64,000 nucleotides of DNA from Streptomyces sp. NBC_01294 (GCF_035917235.1 NZ_CP108423.1:62001-126000), one strand, 5' to 3'; counted from the first letter of the stretch, positions 1-10,780 are shown. The notes: generated by a model not told the origin, from the sequence alone. Made by a program: numbers and translations.

Positions 1-522
1 GAGCGCGGAGACGAGGCGGTGCGGGCTGTCGGGTGCGTCGGTGACCAGGGGGCTGGGGTGGAATCCGGCGACGGCGGCCACCTGGTCGGGGTGGGCCGCT
101 GCGGTGCGCATCGCCAGCACGGCGCCCATGCAGTAGCCGATCACCGCGACCGGACCGGAGCTGACCTCGGGCTGGGTGGTGAGGAACCTGAGGTACGCGT
201 CGGCGTCGCTGAGGGCACGTTCCGTGGTGTGCGCCTCGATCAACGGCATCAGCCGGGCGAAGACCGCGGGCCGGCTCTCGTTTCCGATGTGCTCGGGGAG
301 TTCGATCACCGGTGCCGGGCCGTGCCGGTAGTAGAGGTGGGGGACGAGGACGTAGTACCCGTGCCCGGCCAGTTCGCGGGCCATCTCCCTCAGCACGGGC
401 CGCACGCCGAACGCGTCCGTGTACAGCAGCACCCCCGGATGCCTCTCGCCACCGTCCGGGAAGGCGGCGAAGGCGTCGGCCCGGCCGTCCGTGGTGGGAA
501 TCTGCAGAGTCTTGGTGGGCAA
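1..522 (-). CDS. Dienelactone hydrolase family protein (3' end beyond window)
   Basis: An alpha/beta hydrolase of the dienelactone hydrolase family, which usually cleaves lactone or ester bonds in the cytoplasm. The frame stays open to the window edge (174 codons). The start is a TTG preceded by GAGGAAGGAAG, a good ribosome binding site. Visible sequence: an N-terminal strand, then GVLLYTDAFGVRP, an Arg/His-rich turn (VPHLYYRHGPAP) and the nucleophile elbow GYCMG near residue 136, where Cys replaces the usual Ser, as in this family. The Asp and His of the triad lie outside the window. No frameshift is seen in the visible part. Confidence 0.85.
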   Translation of the reverse strand, partial: MPTKTLQIPTTDGRADAFAAFPDGGERHPGVLLYTDAFGVRPVLREMARELAGHGYYVLVPHLYYRHGPAPVIELPEHIGNESRPAVFARLMPLIEAHTTERALSDADAYLRFLTTQPEVSSGPVAVIGYCMGAVLAMRTAAAHPDQVAAVAGFHPSPLVTDAPDSPHRLVSAL

Positions 523-573
523 GGTCTTCCTTCCTCGGGCTGCTGCCGGTGCACAGCCTCTCTCAGCGCGTAC

Positions 574-1294
574 TCACCTCGGACGGTGCGGTTCCGGGTC
601 CCGGGGAACGGCGGCGAACACCGGGCCACCGACGGCCCGCTCCAGACGGTATCGCCTGAGCGTCCGATCGAAGCGGGCCCGGCTGCCCGGCAGGGCTCCG
701 CGGAAGTCGGCGATCAGCGCCTCGTCCGGCACCCGCGCGGCGAGCCCGGCGACCACCGGGTCCGTGCCGGGACGGCCGCGGAGGTCGGCCGCTGGGTGCA
801 GCGGCAGGTCGGGGCCGTCCAGCTGCAGGAGGTCCCAGAAATCGTCGGCGTACGGCTGGACGCCGTCCTCGAAGCCCGTCTCGTCGACCAGTTCCTCCGC
901 TGTCCCGATCAGCCGGTCGAGCCACTTCGGCAGCGAGTCGGCTTCCACGTACAGTCCGCCCCTCGCGGTACTGCATCAGCACCTGGCCCCACCGGCCGTC
1001 GGCTTCGATGTCGACCCAGGTGACGCCGCCACCGCCGTCGTCCGTGCCAGCCAGCCAGTGGGGGTGCGGGAGGCCGTGGTCGCCACCCTGACGGGGGTGG
1101 CCGGTCAGTACGAACTCCACCGGCGGCACCGCGAAGCCGCCGAGCCGGCCCAGCAGTTCACGAGCCTCGGCCGCACCGGGACGGGCCAGCTTGTCGAAGT
1201 CGGCAGCTGTCGCGCCGGGTTGTGCCGCGGGGTCGAACGGGACCCGGGCGGCCAGCACCCGAAGTCGCTGCACGAGGGCGTCACCGGAGATCAT
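574..1294 (-). CDS. Conserved hypothetical protein, single frameshift
   Basis: I do not recognise a family with confidence. The first half reads MISGDALVQRL through WGQVLMQYREG, the second LYVEADSLPKWLDRLIGTAEE to the stop. The join needs removal of one G from a GGGG run near 957-962. The combined protein is about 240 residues, soluble, with a Trp-rich middle (FWDLLQLDGPDL). The general look (acidic, WD/DFWDL patches) recalls SMI1/KNR4-like immunity proteins, but that is only an impression. It lies between a hydrolase and anmK, in the same direction as both. Confidence 0.55.
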
Positions 1295-1480
1295 CCGACC
1301 ACGCTACCGGAGCAGCGCCCGTTCGGCGGAGCCGATGCCGCTGTGGGGACCAAGGGCGAGCGGGTCGGTGAACACGGCTCGTCCTCTCCGTCCGCACCCG
1401 GCCTACCCACTCCGCCGACGGCCGCTGCCGCGCTCTCCTTCCGACGTCAGCGAGTCAGGCTCCTCCCCGGGGCCAGCGGG

Positions 1481-2669
1481 TCAGCGCCGCACCGGGGCCC
1501 CCACGGTCAGGGAGCTCGGGGCACGGGTCGGCTTCGCGGGAAGTTGGAGCGGGCGGCTGCCCGGGGTGATCGAGCCCAGGACGCGCGGGCCCGCGGCTCC
1601 GGTGCACCCGGGAGCGTTGCCCGGGAGGCCGTGCAGGGTGAGGTAGCCCAGCACGGCGAACGCGTAGCCCTCCTTGCCGCGGCGGCGGGCAGCCCGAGCG
1701 CCTCCGACGATGCAGCCCTCCGCGCCGCCCAATTCGGCGCGGAGCATCCCCGTCAGCGTCGGGTTGCGCACACCGCCTCCCGACGCGAAGACCTCCGTGG
1801 CTCCCAGCGGCCGCAGCGCGTCGGCGACGGTCCGGGCGGTGAGGCGCGTGAGCGTGGCGACCACGTCCTGCGGCGGGAGCTGTCCGAACCCCGTCAGCCG
1901 GGCGCGCAGGTATTCCTCGTGGAACAGCTCCTTGCCCGTGGTCCGCGGCGCGGGCAACCGGTAGTACGGCTCAGCGAGCAGGCACTCCAGCAGAGCATCG
2001 TGTACCCGTCCGGCGGCCCCGAGCGCGCCGTCCGCGTCGTACGCGAGCCGCCGCCGGTCAGCTCGCGCACCGCGCGTCGATCAGCGCGTTGCCCGGGCCC
2101 GTGTCGAACGCCATGGGGTCGCCGGTCCTCGGCACCACGGTGACGTTGGAGATCCCCCCGATGTTCAGGGCTGCCGGCACACCGGGCCGGCCGCGCAGCA
2201 GCATCAGGTCGATCAGGCTCACCAGCGGCGCTCCCTGCCCGCCGGCCGCGACGTCCCTCGGCCGGAAGCCGGAGACGACCGGGCAGCCGGTGGCCTCGGC
2301 GATCCAGGCCGGTTCGCCAAGCTGGAGGGTGCCGTGGACCCGCCCGTCCGCCGCCCAGTGGTACACGGTCTGCCCGTGCGACGCGATCAACTCAGCCCGT
2401 CCCCCGCACAGTTCACGGTCGGCCCGGACGGCGAGCCGCCCGAACGCCTGCCCGATGCGGGTGTCGAGTCGGCAGACGCCGGCGAGCGTGGTGGCCGAGG
2501 GGGGCAGGGCCGCGGCGAGCGCGGCCCGCAGGCCGTCCGGGTACGGCTCGCTCACCATGCCCAGCGGGGTGAGGTGGAGCGCGCCGTCCCCGGCCCGGTA
2601 CTCGAGGTCGCAGGCCGCGGCGTCGACGGCGTCGTACGAGGTGCCCGACATCAGGCCGACGACCCTCAT
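1481..2669 (-). CDS. anmK: Anhydro-N-acetylmuramic acid kinase (frameshifted)
   Basis: AnmK phosphorylates and opens 1,6-anhydro-MurNAc, feeding cell-wall sugar back into metabolism. The N-terminus MRVVGLMSGTSYDAVDAA holds the ATP-binding GLMSGTS motif. Later come ASHGQTVYH, LNIGGISNVT, FDTGPGNALID and, near the C-terminus, FAVLGYLTLHGLPGN and GPRVLGSITPG, all typical of the family. There is a frameshift near 2060 after GNALIDA, and two compensating ones near 1670-1735, between which the family sequence SEALGLPAAA appears in another frame. Its ATG overlaps the stop of the upstream MFS gene (ATGA), so the two are an operon and the transporter may import the sugar or a related compound. Confidence 0.9.
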
Positions 2670-4017
2670 CGCAGGGGCTCCCGGTGGTCGTTCCCGCGCA
2701 GGGTCAGCAGCGCCAGTGAGCTGAGGGCACAGGCGCCGGCGGCGTAGTAGGCGGCGATGGCGGTGTCTCCTGTCCGGGCGGTCAATGCGGTGATGACGAG
2801 TCCCGCGCAGCCCGAGAACACCGCGTTGGCCAGGGCGTAGGCCAGCCCGAGCCCGGTGCAGCGGACGCGCCGCGGGAACATCTCGGCCAGCATGGCCGGC
2901 CCCGGTCCGGCCAGCAGGCCGACGAGCGCGCCCGCGGCCAGCACGGCCGCTGCCCGGGTCGGCGGGGACGCGTCGGCGGACTGGAGCACGTGCAGGAGGG
3001 GAAGGCGCATACGACGACGCCGAGCGCGCCGCCGAGCATGACCGGGCGCCGCCCGAACCGGTCGCTGAGCAGCCCTGCGGGCAGGATCGAGGCGGCGAAG
3101 CCCAGGTTGGCGAACGTGGTGGCCAGCAGGGCGTTGCGGAAGGAGGCGCCCAGCGTGGACTGGAGGTAGGAGGGCAGAACGACGAGGAAGGTGTACCCGG
3201 CGGCCGACCAGCCCATGATCCGCCCGATGCCGAGGAAGACGGCACGGACCTGTTCGCCTCTGTTGGGCGGCCCGCCGGAACCGTGGGCCCCGGACCCCGG
3301 CGCGGCCTCGCTTGCGGCCTTGGCCTTCGGGGGCGCCGCGGGTGGCTCCTCCAGCGCCGTACGCAGCCACAGCGCGACCATTCCGAGCGGCAGGGCCAGC
3401 AGGAACGGGACCCGCCACCCCCACGCGTACAGCGCCGGCTCGGGCAGGACCGTCGCGAGGGCGGCGGCCGTGCCGGCGCCGGCCAGCAGGCCGAGCGCGA
3501 CGGTGAAGGACTGCCACGCGCCGTAGAGGCCCCGGCGGCCCGGCGGCGCGTTCTCCGTGATCACGGACACCGCGCCGCCGAACTCCCCGCCCGCGGAGAG
3601 TCCTTGCAAGACGCGCAGGAACGTGAGGAGCCAGGGGGCCGCCGGGCCGATGGCGGCCTGGGTGGGGAGGAGCCCGATCAGCGTGGTGGCGAGCGTCATG
3701 AGGCCGATGGTGACGACGAGGGTGGGACGGCGGCCGAGGCGGTCACCGAGACGCCCGAAGACCAGGGCGCCGACGGGCCGGAAGAAGAAGGCGAGCGCGA
3801 ACGAGGCGTAGGTGGCGACCAGTGCCCCGGCACCACTCACGGCCCCAGCTCCTGTACCCGCGTGCGGGGTGAAGAAGTTGGCCGCGATGACGGTGGCGAA
3901 GCAGCCGTAGACGCCGAACTCGTACCACTCGACGAGATTGCCGGCCGAACCGGCCAGCAGGGCCCGGCGAGCGGCGGCGCGAGGCGGCGGCGCCGGGAGC
4001 AGGTCGGTCGAGGTCAC
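2666..4017 (-). CDS. MFS transporter, metabolite:H+ symporter (MHS) type
   Basis: A twelve-helix inner-membrane transporter of the MHS subfamily (relatives carry shikimate, proline/betaine, citrate). Evidence: the N-terminal GNLVEWYEFGVYG, loop motif GRLGDRLGRRP, EFGGAVSVITENAPPGRRG, and the second-half copy LSDRFGRRPVML. A loop rich in Ala, Pro and Gly (residues about 235-265) separates the halves. One C is missing from a C run near 3005; beyond it the frame continues as LLHVLQSADAS to a stop that overlaps the anmK start. The GTG start is followed by STDLLPAP; upstream spacing gives only a weak binding site. Substrate unknown; coupling to anmK suggests a cell-wall sugar. Confidence 0.85.
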
Positions 4018-4218
4018 CCGTGCTGCGTGCCCGCTCCGCGTCTTCCCGACGCCTCACGGGGGCACGGTTCAGCACATCGGCGGCAGGGCGCGCGCGCCCT
4101 GTGGCCCAGTGGCCCCCGTTGCGGTCCTGAGTACCCGGCGCCCCCCACGACAACGTCCGGAGGGCCCCGGGCCGTGCCGCGGTGGCTCGCGCGGATGACG
4201 CTGCGCGGTCGCGCGGTC

Positions 4219-5279
4219 CTACCGCCCCAACACCGGTTCCAGCGCCCGGCTCAGACGCTCCAGCCATTCCTCGGCCGTGCCCCGTACCTGTGGGTGGTTC
4301 GCGCGGAAGTCCTCCCAGTCCACGGACCACAGCGCCACTCGTCGAGGCGCAAGGCGTCTGCGGCCGCCGTGTCGCCCCGCCCGTCGCCGCCCGGCGCGTG
4401 GCGGAACACCTTGCGCAGCAGCTGTGGGGACAGCTTCGTGGCGTCCGCCTCCGCGAGGAGTACGGCGTCGTAGAGGTCCTTGGCCCGCGCCCGGCCCTCC
4501 GTGGCGCAATCGGCGTGGAGCCACAGCAGCTTCCAGGCGAGCGACAGTTCACGGCCTGCGGTACGCACGACGGTCGGACCCGTACCGTCACCACGGGGTA
4601 TCGCCGTCAGGACGGGGGACTCCGGGAGCCACTCGTCGCGGGCGAAGTCCAGCCGTACCTCGCCGGGCGGGAGGCCTTCCGCCTTCCAGGGGATGGTCAG
4701 GCGTATGCCCGGCGTGTCGTACTCCGAGTAGGTCCAGGTGCCGTCGTCCCGGGCGGCGTCCGCCTCGAGCACCACCCCCGGCGCGGCCACCGGCCGCTCA
4801 CGCACCAGGTCGAGCAGCGCTTCGTGCGGCGGGCAGTGGTCGGGCTCCGTTTCGACGACCCAGTGGAGCCCCTCGGGCGGTACCACGGGTCGAAGGCCCC
4901 TGGTGTCGAACTCCTCGAACTTCCAGATCTCGTACCGGTCGGCGCCGTCGGCCGCCTCCGGCCACTGCTGTACGTCCGACGGTTCCTCCACGTACGGATA
5001 CGGGTGCTCGGGATCGACCGGGACCAGCAGGAGCCGGGGAACGATCCAGTCGAGGTCCGCCGGCTCCCGCGCGTCGGCGCCCACCCACGCCGGCATCACC
5101 ATGCTCCCCCGCAGCACGAGGTCGTCGCCCAACGGGGACCCGACGACGAGACCGAGCAGGTGATCGAGCACGGCCCGGTGCATGATGCGCCACCGTTCGC
5201 CGTCCACGCCACAGGACACCGGAGGTCCGCCCGCCCGCCGGTCCGAACGAGTCTCGGACTCCCCCTCGACATGCCTCAT
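4219..5279 (-). CDS. Nucleotidyltransferase, AbiEii/AbiGii-toxin-like family
   Basis: About 350 residues. LRGSMVMPAW followed by ADLDWIV resembles the nucleotidyltransferase core (G-S and D-x-D) of AbiEii-type proteins, and ELSLAWKLLWLHAD with RAKDLYDAVLLAEAD matches the family's C-terminal helix. AbiEii proteins are toxins of type IV toxin-antitoxin systems that transfer nucleotides to RNA acceptors. No AbiEi-like antitoxin gene is adjacent, so it may be one of the stand-alone actinobacterial relatives of unknown role. A frameshift near 4330 separates the main frame from the last 38 residues (WSVDWEDFRANHPQVRG to the stop). The start at 5279 gives MRHVEGES; the internal ATG before HRAVLDHLL is an alternative. 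Confidence 0.65.
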
Positions 5280-5419
5280 TCCCGCCCCGCACTCGCCCGT
5301 CTGCTCACCGGTGACCGATAACCAACTGTATGGACCACCACTGACAGCGACCTGCGCAAGCGGCCGCATGCGGAGGGCGCGGACGGGCCCGACCGCGCCG
5401 CCCATGCGGACAGAACCGG

Positions 5420-6853
5420 TCAGGAAGCCGACAGCTGCGGGCGCCGCTCCGCCCACGGCCGGGCCGCCTCCAGTTGCGCTGCCACCCGGAGCACCGTCAC
5501 CTCGTCGTCGCTGCGGCCCACCAGCTGCACGGCGAGCGGCAGCCCGTCCGCGCCGTGACCGGCCGGGACGGAGGCGGCCGGGTGGCCGGTGACGTTCCAC
5601 AGCGCGGTGTAGGCGACCATCGGGCGCGAGCGCGCCAGCGCCGTCAGCAGTCCGGCGCCGTCCAACGCTCCCACCGCGCGTGGCGCGCGGCGATGACGGG
5701 GGTGAGCAGGAGGTCCATGGTGGTGAACATCCGGTCGACGCGCTCCGCCAGCCGCTCCCCGCCCGGATCCCGCGCTCCACGGCGGATCGGGGACCAGCCG
5801 GGCGAGCGCGGGAGGTGCTGCTGGGTGCGCCGTTCCAGCCGGTCGGGGCGCTCCGACGCGTCGGCCTCCGCCTGTACTCCGCCGCAGAACTGCGCGGCGA
5901 ACGGGACCGTCGCGTCCGGGTAGCGCGGGTTGACCTCCCGTACGTCGTGGCCCAGTTCGCGCAGCGCCCGTACGGTCTCCAGCAGGGCCCCGACGTGTTC
6001 GGGATGCGGGCGCACCCCGGGCACGGCGGACTTGGCGGAGTAGCCGATGCGCAGCCGGCCGGGCGGGGTTTCCAGGGCTCGTACCCAGCCCTCGGTCGTG
6101 GGGCGGGCGCTCCAGCGGTCGGTGGCGGTGGTGCCGGCGAGGACGTCATAGAGCAGGGCGGCATCGCGCACGGTGGGTCAGTGGCCGCACGGTGCCGAGG
6201 GCGTACCAGAGGTGGGGGTTGGGGGCGGTGGAGACCCGGCCGCGCTGGGGCTTGAGGCCGAACAGCCCGCAGCAGGCGGCCGGGATGCGGATGGACCCGC
6301 CGCCGTCGCCGCCGAGCGCCGCCCCGACGAGTCCGGCCGCGACGGCGGCGGCGCTGCCGCCGCTGGAGCCGCCGGGGGTGCGGGTGGTGTCCCAGGGGTT
6401 GCGGGTGTGGCCGTGGGCTTCGGATTCGGTGTAGGGCCACTGGCCGAACTCGGGCATCGTCGTCTTGCCGATGATGACGGCTCCGGCGGCGCGCAGGCGG
6501 CGTACGGCCTCGGAATCTGCGGTCACGGGGGTGTGGTTGGCTGCGCCGCCGGAAGCCGGTCACCTGCCCGGCGACGTCCAGCTCGTCCTTGACGGCGATG
6601 GGCACGCCGTGGAGGGGGCCGTCCGCCTTCCTCGTCCCGGGCGTCGGCCTCGGCGAGGGCCGCTGGCGAGGACGACGCGGAAGGCTCCGAGGGCGGGATC
6701 GAGCCGGGTGATGCGGCGCAGCGCGGCCTCGACGAGGGCGCGGGAGGTGATCTTCCCGGTGCGCACCAGCTCGGCCTGCCGCTCGACGCCCTGGAATATC
6801 AACTCCGCGTCCTCCCGGTCGCGTTCCCCGCCCCGTGCGCCGTCGCTGTCCAT
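5420..6853 (-). CDS. Amidase, amidase-signature family (several frameshifts)
   Basis: An amidase hydrolysing an unknown amide. All three parts of the Ser-cisSer-Lys triad are visible, though in different frames: catalytic Lys in [14 protein letters not shown], the signature [16 protein letters not shown], and the nucleophile in [15 protein letters not shown]. Four indels, near 6640, 6540, 6170 and 5680, split it into five pieces; together they make about 475 residues, the usual length. The start ATG at 6853 follows GGAAGGGG. The C-terminus ([26 protein letters not shown]) is characteristic of the family. Transcribed in the same direction as the nucleotidyltransferase, with a 140-bp gap. Confidence 0.85.
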
Positions 6854-7027
6854 GGCCACCCCTTCCGCGTACCTGTCGGTAACTCCGGGCAAGGCTCGCT
6901 CCCCACCGCGTGTCCGTCAAGCACCCCGCGGCGGCCATCACCCCGGCTGTTCGGGGGACCTGCGGGCCGCCCCGGCGCTTCTGCCACCCGGAGCGGGCAT
7001 CCCTTCACGAAACGAAAGGGAGACACG

Positions 7028-7315
7028 ATGCCGCTCTACCTGTCGAGGTTCAGCTACACACCGGAGACGTGGGCGAGGCTGATCGGCCACCCCGAGGACC
7101 GCGCGAAGGCCGCCCGGTCGTACATCGAGTCCGTCGGTGGAAAGCTCCACGGATTCTGGTACGCCTTCGGCACGCACGACGGCTACAACCTGTGGGAAGC
7201 CCCGGACAACGTGTCCATGGCCGCGGTCGCACTGGCGATCAGTGGAGGCGGCGCGCTCAGTTCGTTCGAGACGACCGTCCTGCTGACCGTCGACGGCAAA
7301 CGCTGGAGGCCCTGA
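7028..7315 (+). CDS. GYD-domain protein
   Basis: A small soluble protein of the GYD family, named for the GxHDGYN-type motif, seen here as GTHDGYNLWEAP. The start ATG has AAGGGAGA upstream. The body (YLSRFSYTPETWARLI, SYIESVGGKLHGFWYAFG, SMAAVALAISGGGALSSFETT) is intact. The family C-terminus, normally ETL.AL....VRYR, is not in this frame but appears one frame over as TLEALSRVEQVRYRG (about 7295-7340), so an indel near 7294 has given a false short tail. The true stop is unclear. Function of the family is unknown. Confidence 0.85.
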   Translation: MPLYLSRFSYTPETWARLIGHPEDRAKAARSYIESVGGKLHGFWYAFGTHDGYNLWEAPDNVSMAAVALAISGGGALSSFETTVLLTVDGKRWRP

Positions 7316-7404
7316 GCAGGGTCGAGCAGGTCCGGTATCGTGGCCTCCTGGCGTGTGAGCGCACGGGCGGTCACGCCGAAGGCCGTGGCGCGCACGTGCC
7401 CGGA

Positions 7405-7465
7405 GCGCGGTCACTCGCCCGTGTGGCGCCCGTGTGCGCGCCGGGCGCGGTCACTCGCCCGTGTG
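7405..7465. repeat. Two direct 21-bp copies, 40-bp period
   Basis: An identical 21-bp segment starts at 7405 and again at 7445 (core GGTCACTCGCCCGTGTG). The 19-bp spacer is also GC-rich and partly similar. It lies at the 3' end of the small exported-protein gene that reads on the minus strand. Confidence 0.8.
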
Positions 7466-7766
7466 CGTGCCACTGGGGGGACCACGGGGCGCGGACGCAC
7501 TGCCATTCCGGCGGTGCGGGAGTCGCCCTTGCCGGGACGGTCCTTCCCGCTTGCCGTGCTTACCTCACCCCACTTATCGTGCTTGTCCTTGCCGCACTTG
7601 CCGGAACGATCCTTACCGGACCCGTGGTGGTCATCTCCGCCACGACCGTGAGCGCCGACGCCGGAGCAGCGGCGAAGGCCGTCGTGGGCACCAGCACGCC
7701 TCCCGCGGCGATCGCGGTCGAGGCGGCAAGCAAGACGAGACGTCGCGTTCGAAAGATGCGGATCAA
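7411..7766 (-). CDS. Small exported protein, frameshifted
   Basis: A signal peptide is clear: RIFRTRR, a hydrophobic stretch LVLLAASTAIAAGGVLV, then AFAAAP as a likely cleavage site. The start is TTG with AAAGGAG eight bases upstream. In the signal-peptide frame the protein ends after 68 residues at 7560. In the neighbouring frame the sequence becomes charged and Lys-rich (HHGSGKDRSGKCGKDKHDK) and runs on to about 7411, a composition common in small Streptomyces secreted proteins. I infer one indel near 7630. Function unknown. Confidence 0.5.
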
Positions 7767-8295
7767 GACCGTTCTCCTTTGGCTTGAAAGAGGGGGAAGG
7801 CGTTTCCCGTTCCATTACGCCCCGGCGCTCACCTCGGGTCACGTCCCTCCATCACGTGGCTTGACGGACAACGGCGGCCCCGCTAGACGGCCGGGTACAA
7901 GGCGTAACGCGTAGGTCCGGGGCAGCCCGGGACCGGCAACAGCCCGGGGAGCGGGCCACTGCAGACAATCCCCCGCACGGGTGAGCAGACCTGTTCGAGC
8001 GAGTTTCAGCGCCGTCGCCCCAGACCCGCCAAGGCCCCTGGCCTGGGCCAGAACATGCGTTCCCACATTGCCCCCGGACGGGCCGTGACGGGCTCGATTC
8101 AGGGCCGTTCTTAGAGCACCAGTACCAACCCTGCGTCCATCCGGAGGATGTCGTGAATCCCGTGCCCGCCCACCGCGTGACCCCCTCGCTTTTCGAACAC
8201 GGCCCACTCTCCCCTTGCCCCCGGCCGGCACCGCGGCGCCGCGTTGACGCGCCTGCCGGCCGCCGTGGGTCACGACCGGATACGAGGTGGGCGGC
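7767..8295. other. 530-bp region without a recognisable gene
   Basis: Between the small exported protein (minus) and the ABC exporter (plus). Frames open across it show no family sequence and no ribosome binding site. It must hold the two divergent promoters, but I cannot assign boxes with confidence. Confidence 0.5.
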
Positions 8296-10307
8296 GTGAG
8301 CGAGAAGAGCACGTCCGGTTCCGGCGGCGCCCGGTTATCGGAGTCGGAGCGGCTCCTGTTCGGCGGCGAGCTCGCGTACGACATCGGCTGGGACCGGCAC
8401 GAGGGCGCCTGGCTCAAGCTCGGCCTGTGGACGATGGCGAAGGGTCTCCCCCGCCTCGTCGGCACGGGCGTGCGGCTCGCGCACCTCGCGGACGCCCACG
8501 CCCTGCGGGTCGTCCTCGGCTCCGAGATCAGCCGCGGGATCACCCAGGCAGTCGGCCTGGTCGCGGTCAACGGCGTACTCGGGCACCTCCTCACGGACGG
8601 CACCACCAAGGAGCGGCTGGCCGGGGCGGTGCCCGCGCTCGTCGTCGTGGCCCTGACGGCGCTGCTCGGATCGCTCCTGCGGTCCGCGTCCACGGCGGCC
8701 ACCGGCACGCTGGAGCCCAAGGTGCAGCGGGTGGCGACCGAGCGCTACCTGGGGCTGGTGCACCGGGTCGAGCTCGCGGCCGTCGAGGACGACGAGTTCC
8801 ACCGGCTGCTGGACGCCGCCCGCTACGGGGCCGACTCCGCCCGGCGCATGATCCGCTACTGCACGAGCACGCTGAACTCCGCGATCTCCCTGATCGCCGC
8901 GGCCGGTGTCCTCACCATCCTGCACCCGGTCCTGCTGCCGCTGCTGGTGCTGATGACCCTGCCGAGCGCGTGGAGTTCGCTGACCATCTCCAAGCAGCGG
9001 TACATCTCGTTCCACACCTTCGTCCAGCACGCGCGGGCCGGGCATCTGCTGGGGCAGCTGCTGACCCAGCAGGAGGCCGCGGCGGAGGTCCGCGTCCACG
9101 ACGTCGGCCCGTTCCTCCTCGGGCACTTCCGGGAACATGGCCGAGACCAGCGAGCGCGAGCAGACCCGGCTGGCCCGGCGGGCCGCGCGGATCGGGCTGG
9201 TCGCCGACGGCGCCGGCAGGCGTCGCCACCCTCGCCACCTACGGTGCGCTCGGGCTGCTGCTGTGGGGCGGGGCCAGGCGAGCTGGCCGTGGCGGGCACG
9301 GCCGTGCTGGCGATCCGTACGGGCGCCTCCAGCCTGGACTCCTGGTGCTGCACATCACCGACCTGCACCAGGAGAGCCTCTTCGTCGCCGACTACGAGCG
9401 GCTGTGCCGGGAGGCCGAGGCGCGCGCCGTTCCGTCCGGCTGGGAGCCGCTGCCCGAGCGGCTGCGGGAGGTCCACTTCGAGAAGGTCACCTTCACCTAC
9501 CCCGGCAGCGACGGCGAGCAGCCGGAGCCGACGCTGCGGGAGGTCAGCCTGTCCTTCCCCATGGGAAAGATCATCGCGCTGGTCGGTGAGAACGGCTCGG
9601 GCAAGTCCACCCTGGTCAAGCTGCTGGCCGGGCTGTACCTGCCGGACGAGGGCGGCGGGACGATCCGGTGGGACGACGTCGATGCCCGAACGGCGGACCG
9701 CAGGCAGGTGTTCTCCCGGGTCGCGCTGATGTCGCAGAACTTCTTCCACTGGCCGTTCACCTTCCGCGTCAACGTGGCCATCGGCGAGGCCGACCGGCCG
9801 ATCGACGACCGCGCGGTGGAGGAGGCGGCCGACTACTCCGGGGCCGACGAGGTCCTGGCCGGCCTGCCGCGCGGGCTCGGCACGCTCTTGGCGCGCGGCT
9901 ACCGGGGCGGGCACCAGATCTCCGGCGGCCAGTGGCAGCGCGTCGGGATCGCCCGCGCGAAGTACCGCAAGGCCGAGATCCTGATCGTGGACGAGCCCAC
10001 GAGCGCGCTGGACGCCGTCGCCGAGCAGCGGGTCTTCGACCAGATCCGGGCCCTGGCCGCGAGCACCGGGCAGACCATCGTCCTGATCACCCACCGCCTG
10101 CACTCCGTACGCCACGCCGACCTGATCCACGTCCTGAAGGAGGGCCGGGTCGCGGAGTCGGGGACCTTCACCGAGCTGATGGACGAGAAGACCGGCACCG
10201 GGGACTTCCGCGACGCCTACCTCGTCCAGGCCGCCGCGTTCGACGCCCCGCTCCCGGCGCAGCCCGGCGGCGACCACGACGCGCTGCCCGCCGAGGACCG
10301 CGCATGA
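8296..10307 (+). CDS. ABC exporter, fused membrane and ATPase domains
   Basis: A half-size ABC exporter of about 670 residues. The first 340 residues form the membrane domain (hydrophobic stretches around VPALVVVALTALLGSLL, LISLIAAAGVLTILHP and LATYGALGLLLWGGA). The ATPase half has Walker A GENGSGKST, a Q-loop (MSQNFF), signature ISGGQ, Walker B ILIVDEP, and the H-loop ITHRLH. Four indels near 9134, 9222, 9272 and 9343 break the end of the membrane domain. I chose the GTG at 8296, behind ACGAGGTGGGC; the GTG at 8287 is in frame too. Its stop overlaps the next start (ATGA). Substrate unknown; the position ahead of the NUDIX/methyltransferase genes suggests export of their product. Confidence 0.85.
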
Positions 10308-10780
10308 CCCTGCCGACGCGGTGCTGTTGCCCGCCGCCTTGCCGCGCTGTTCCCTGCCGCCGGACCCTGGTCGCGGGGTTCACCACGTGCGCGGTGACGG
10401 GTGTGCCGCTGCTGCTCGCCCGCCCCGGTGCCGGCTGGCTGGCCGTTCTCGCCCTGGCCGGCGCCTGCCGAGTTGGCGGCCGCCGCCGTGGCGCGGTACG
10501 ACCCAGGAGGTCGCTGCGCCAGCGAGATCTGCCCGCCGGAGCTGCAGTCGCGGGCGCAGCAGACCTCCACCTGGCTGGTATCCGGGAGCAAGCCCTTCGC
10601 CGCCCTGACCGGACGGCGGGCTGGCCACCGCGTGCGGAGTCCACGCGGCCCTGCTCGCCGGGACGCTGCTGCTCCTGGTACCGGTGGCCGTGCTGTGGCG
10701 CTCGCCCGTGCGGCGCATGGCCGCCATGCCCGTCGCCGCCCCGGCCGTCGGTGACGTCGGTGGCGTCGGTGGCGTCGTAG
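10304..10780 (+). CDS. Small membrane protein, badly frameshifted
   Basis: The ATG overlaps the exporter stop. The sequence starts MTLPTRCCCPPP, then a hydrophobic stretch (LVAGFTTCAVTGVPLLLARP, GWLAVLALAGA). In other frames follow ELQSRAQQTSTWLVSGSKPF and a second membrane stretch GVHAALLAGTLLLLVPVAVLW. Joined, this is a roughly 150-residue protein with three or four membrane segments. No family recognised. At least three indels are needed. The end is uncertain: a GTCGGTGGC nonamer repeat (10745-10775) follows. Probably a membrane partner of the exporter. Confidence 0.4.
   Translation: MTLPTRCCCPPPCRAVPCRRTLVAGFTTCAVTGVPLLLARPGAGWLAVLALAGACRVGGRRRGAVRPRRSLRQRDLPAGAAVAGAADLHLAGIREQALRRPDRTAGWPPRAESTRPCSPGRCCSWYRWPCCGARPCGAWPPCPSPPRPSVTSVASVAS

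Noticed and set aside
19..2143. Long plus-strand open frames over the first 2 kb
   Set aside because: They mirror the minus-strand hydrolase and anmK genes; no family sequence, no binding sites. Normal for high-GC DNA.
4251..6941. A single 896-codon minus-strand frame across amidase and nucleotidyltransferase
   Set aside because: The amidase part is out of frame for most of its length; only short pieces match. It joins two genes through frameshifted sequence.
10304..10380. Cys-rich start MTLPTRCCCPPPC as a lanthipeptide precursor
   Set aside because: It continues straight into membrane-spanning sequence; Cys-Pro pattern does not resemble a precursor core.
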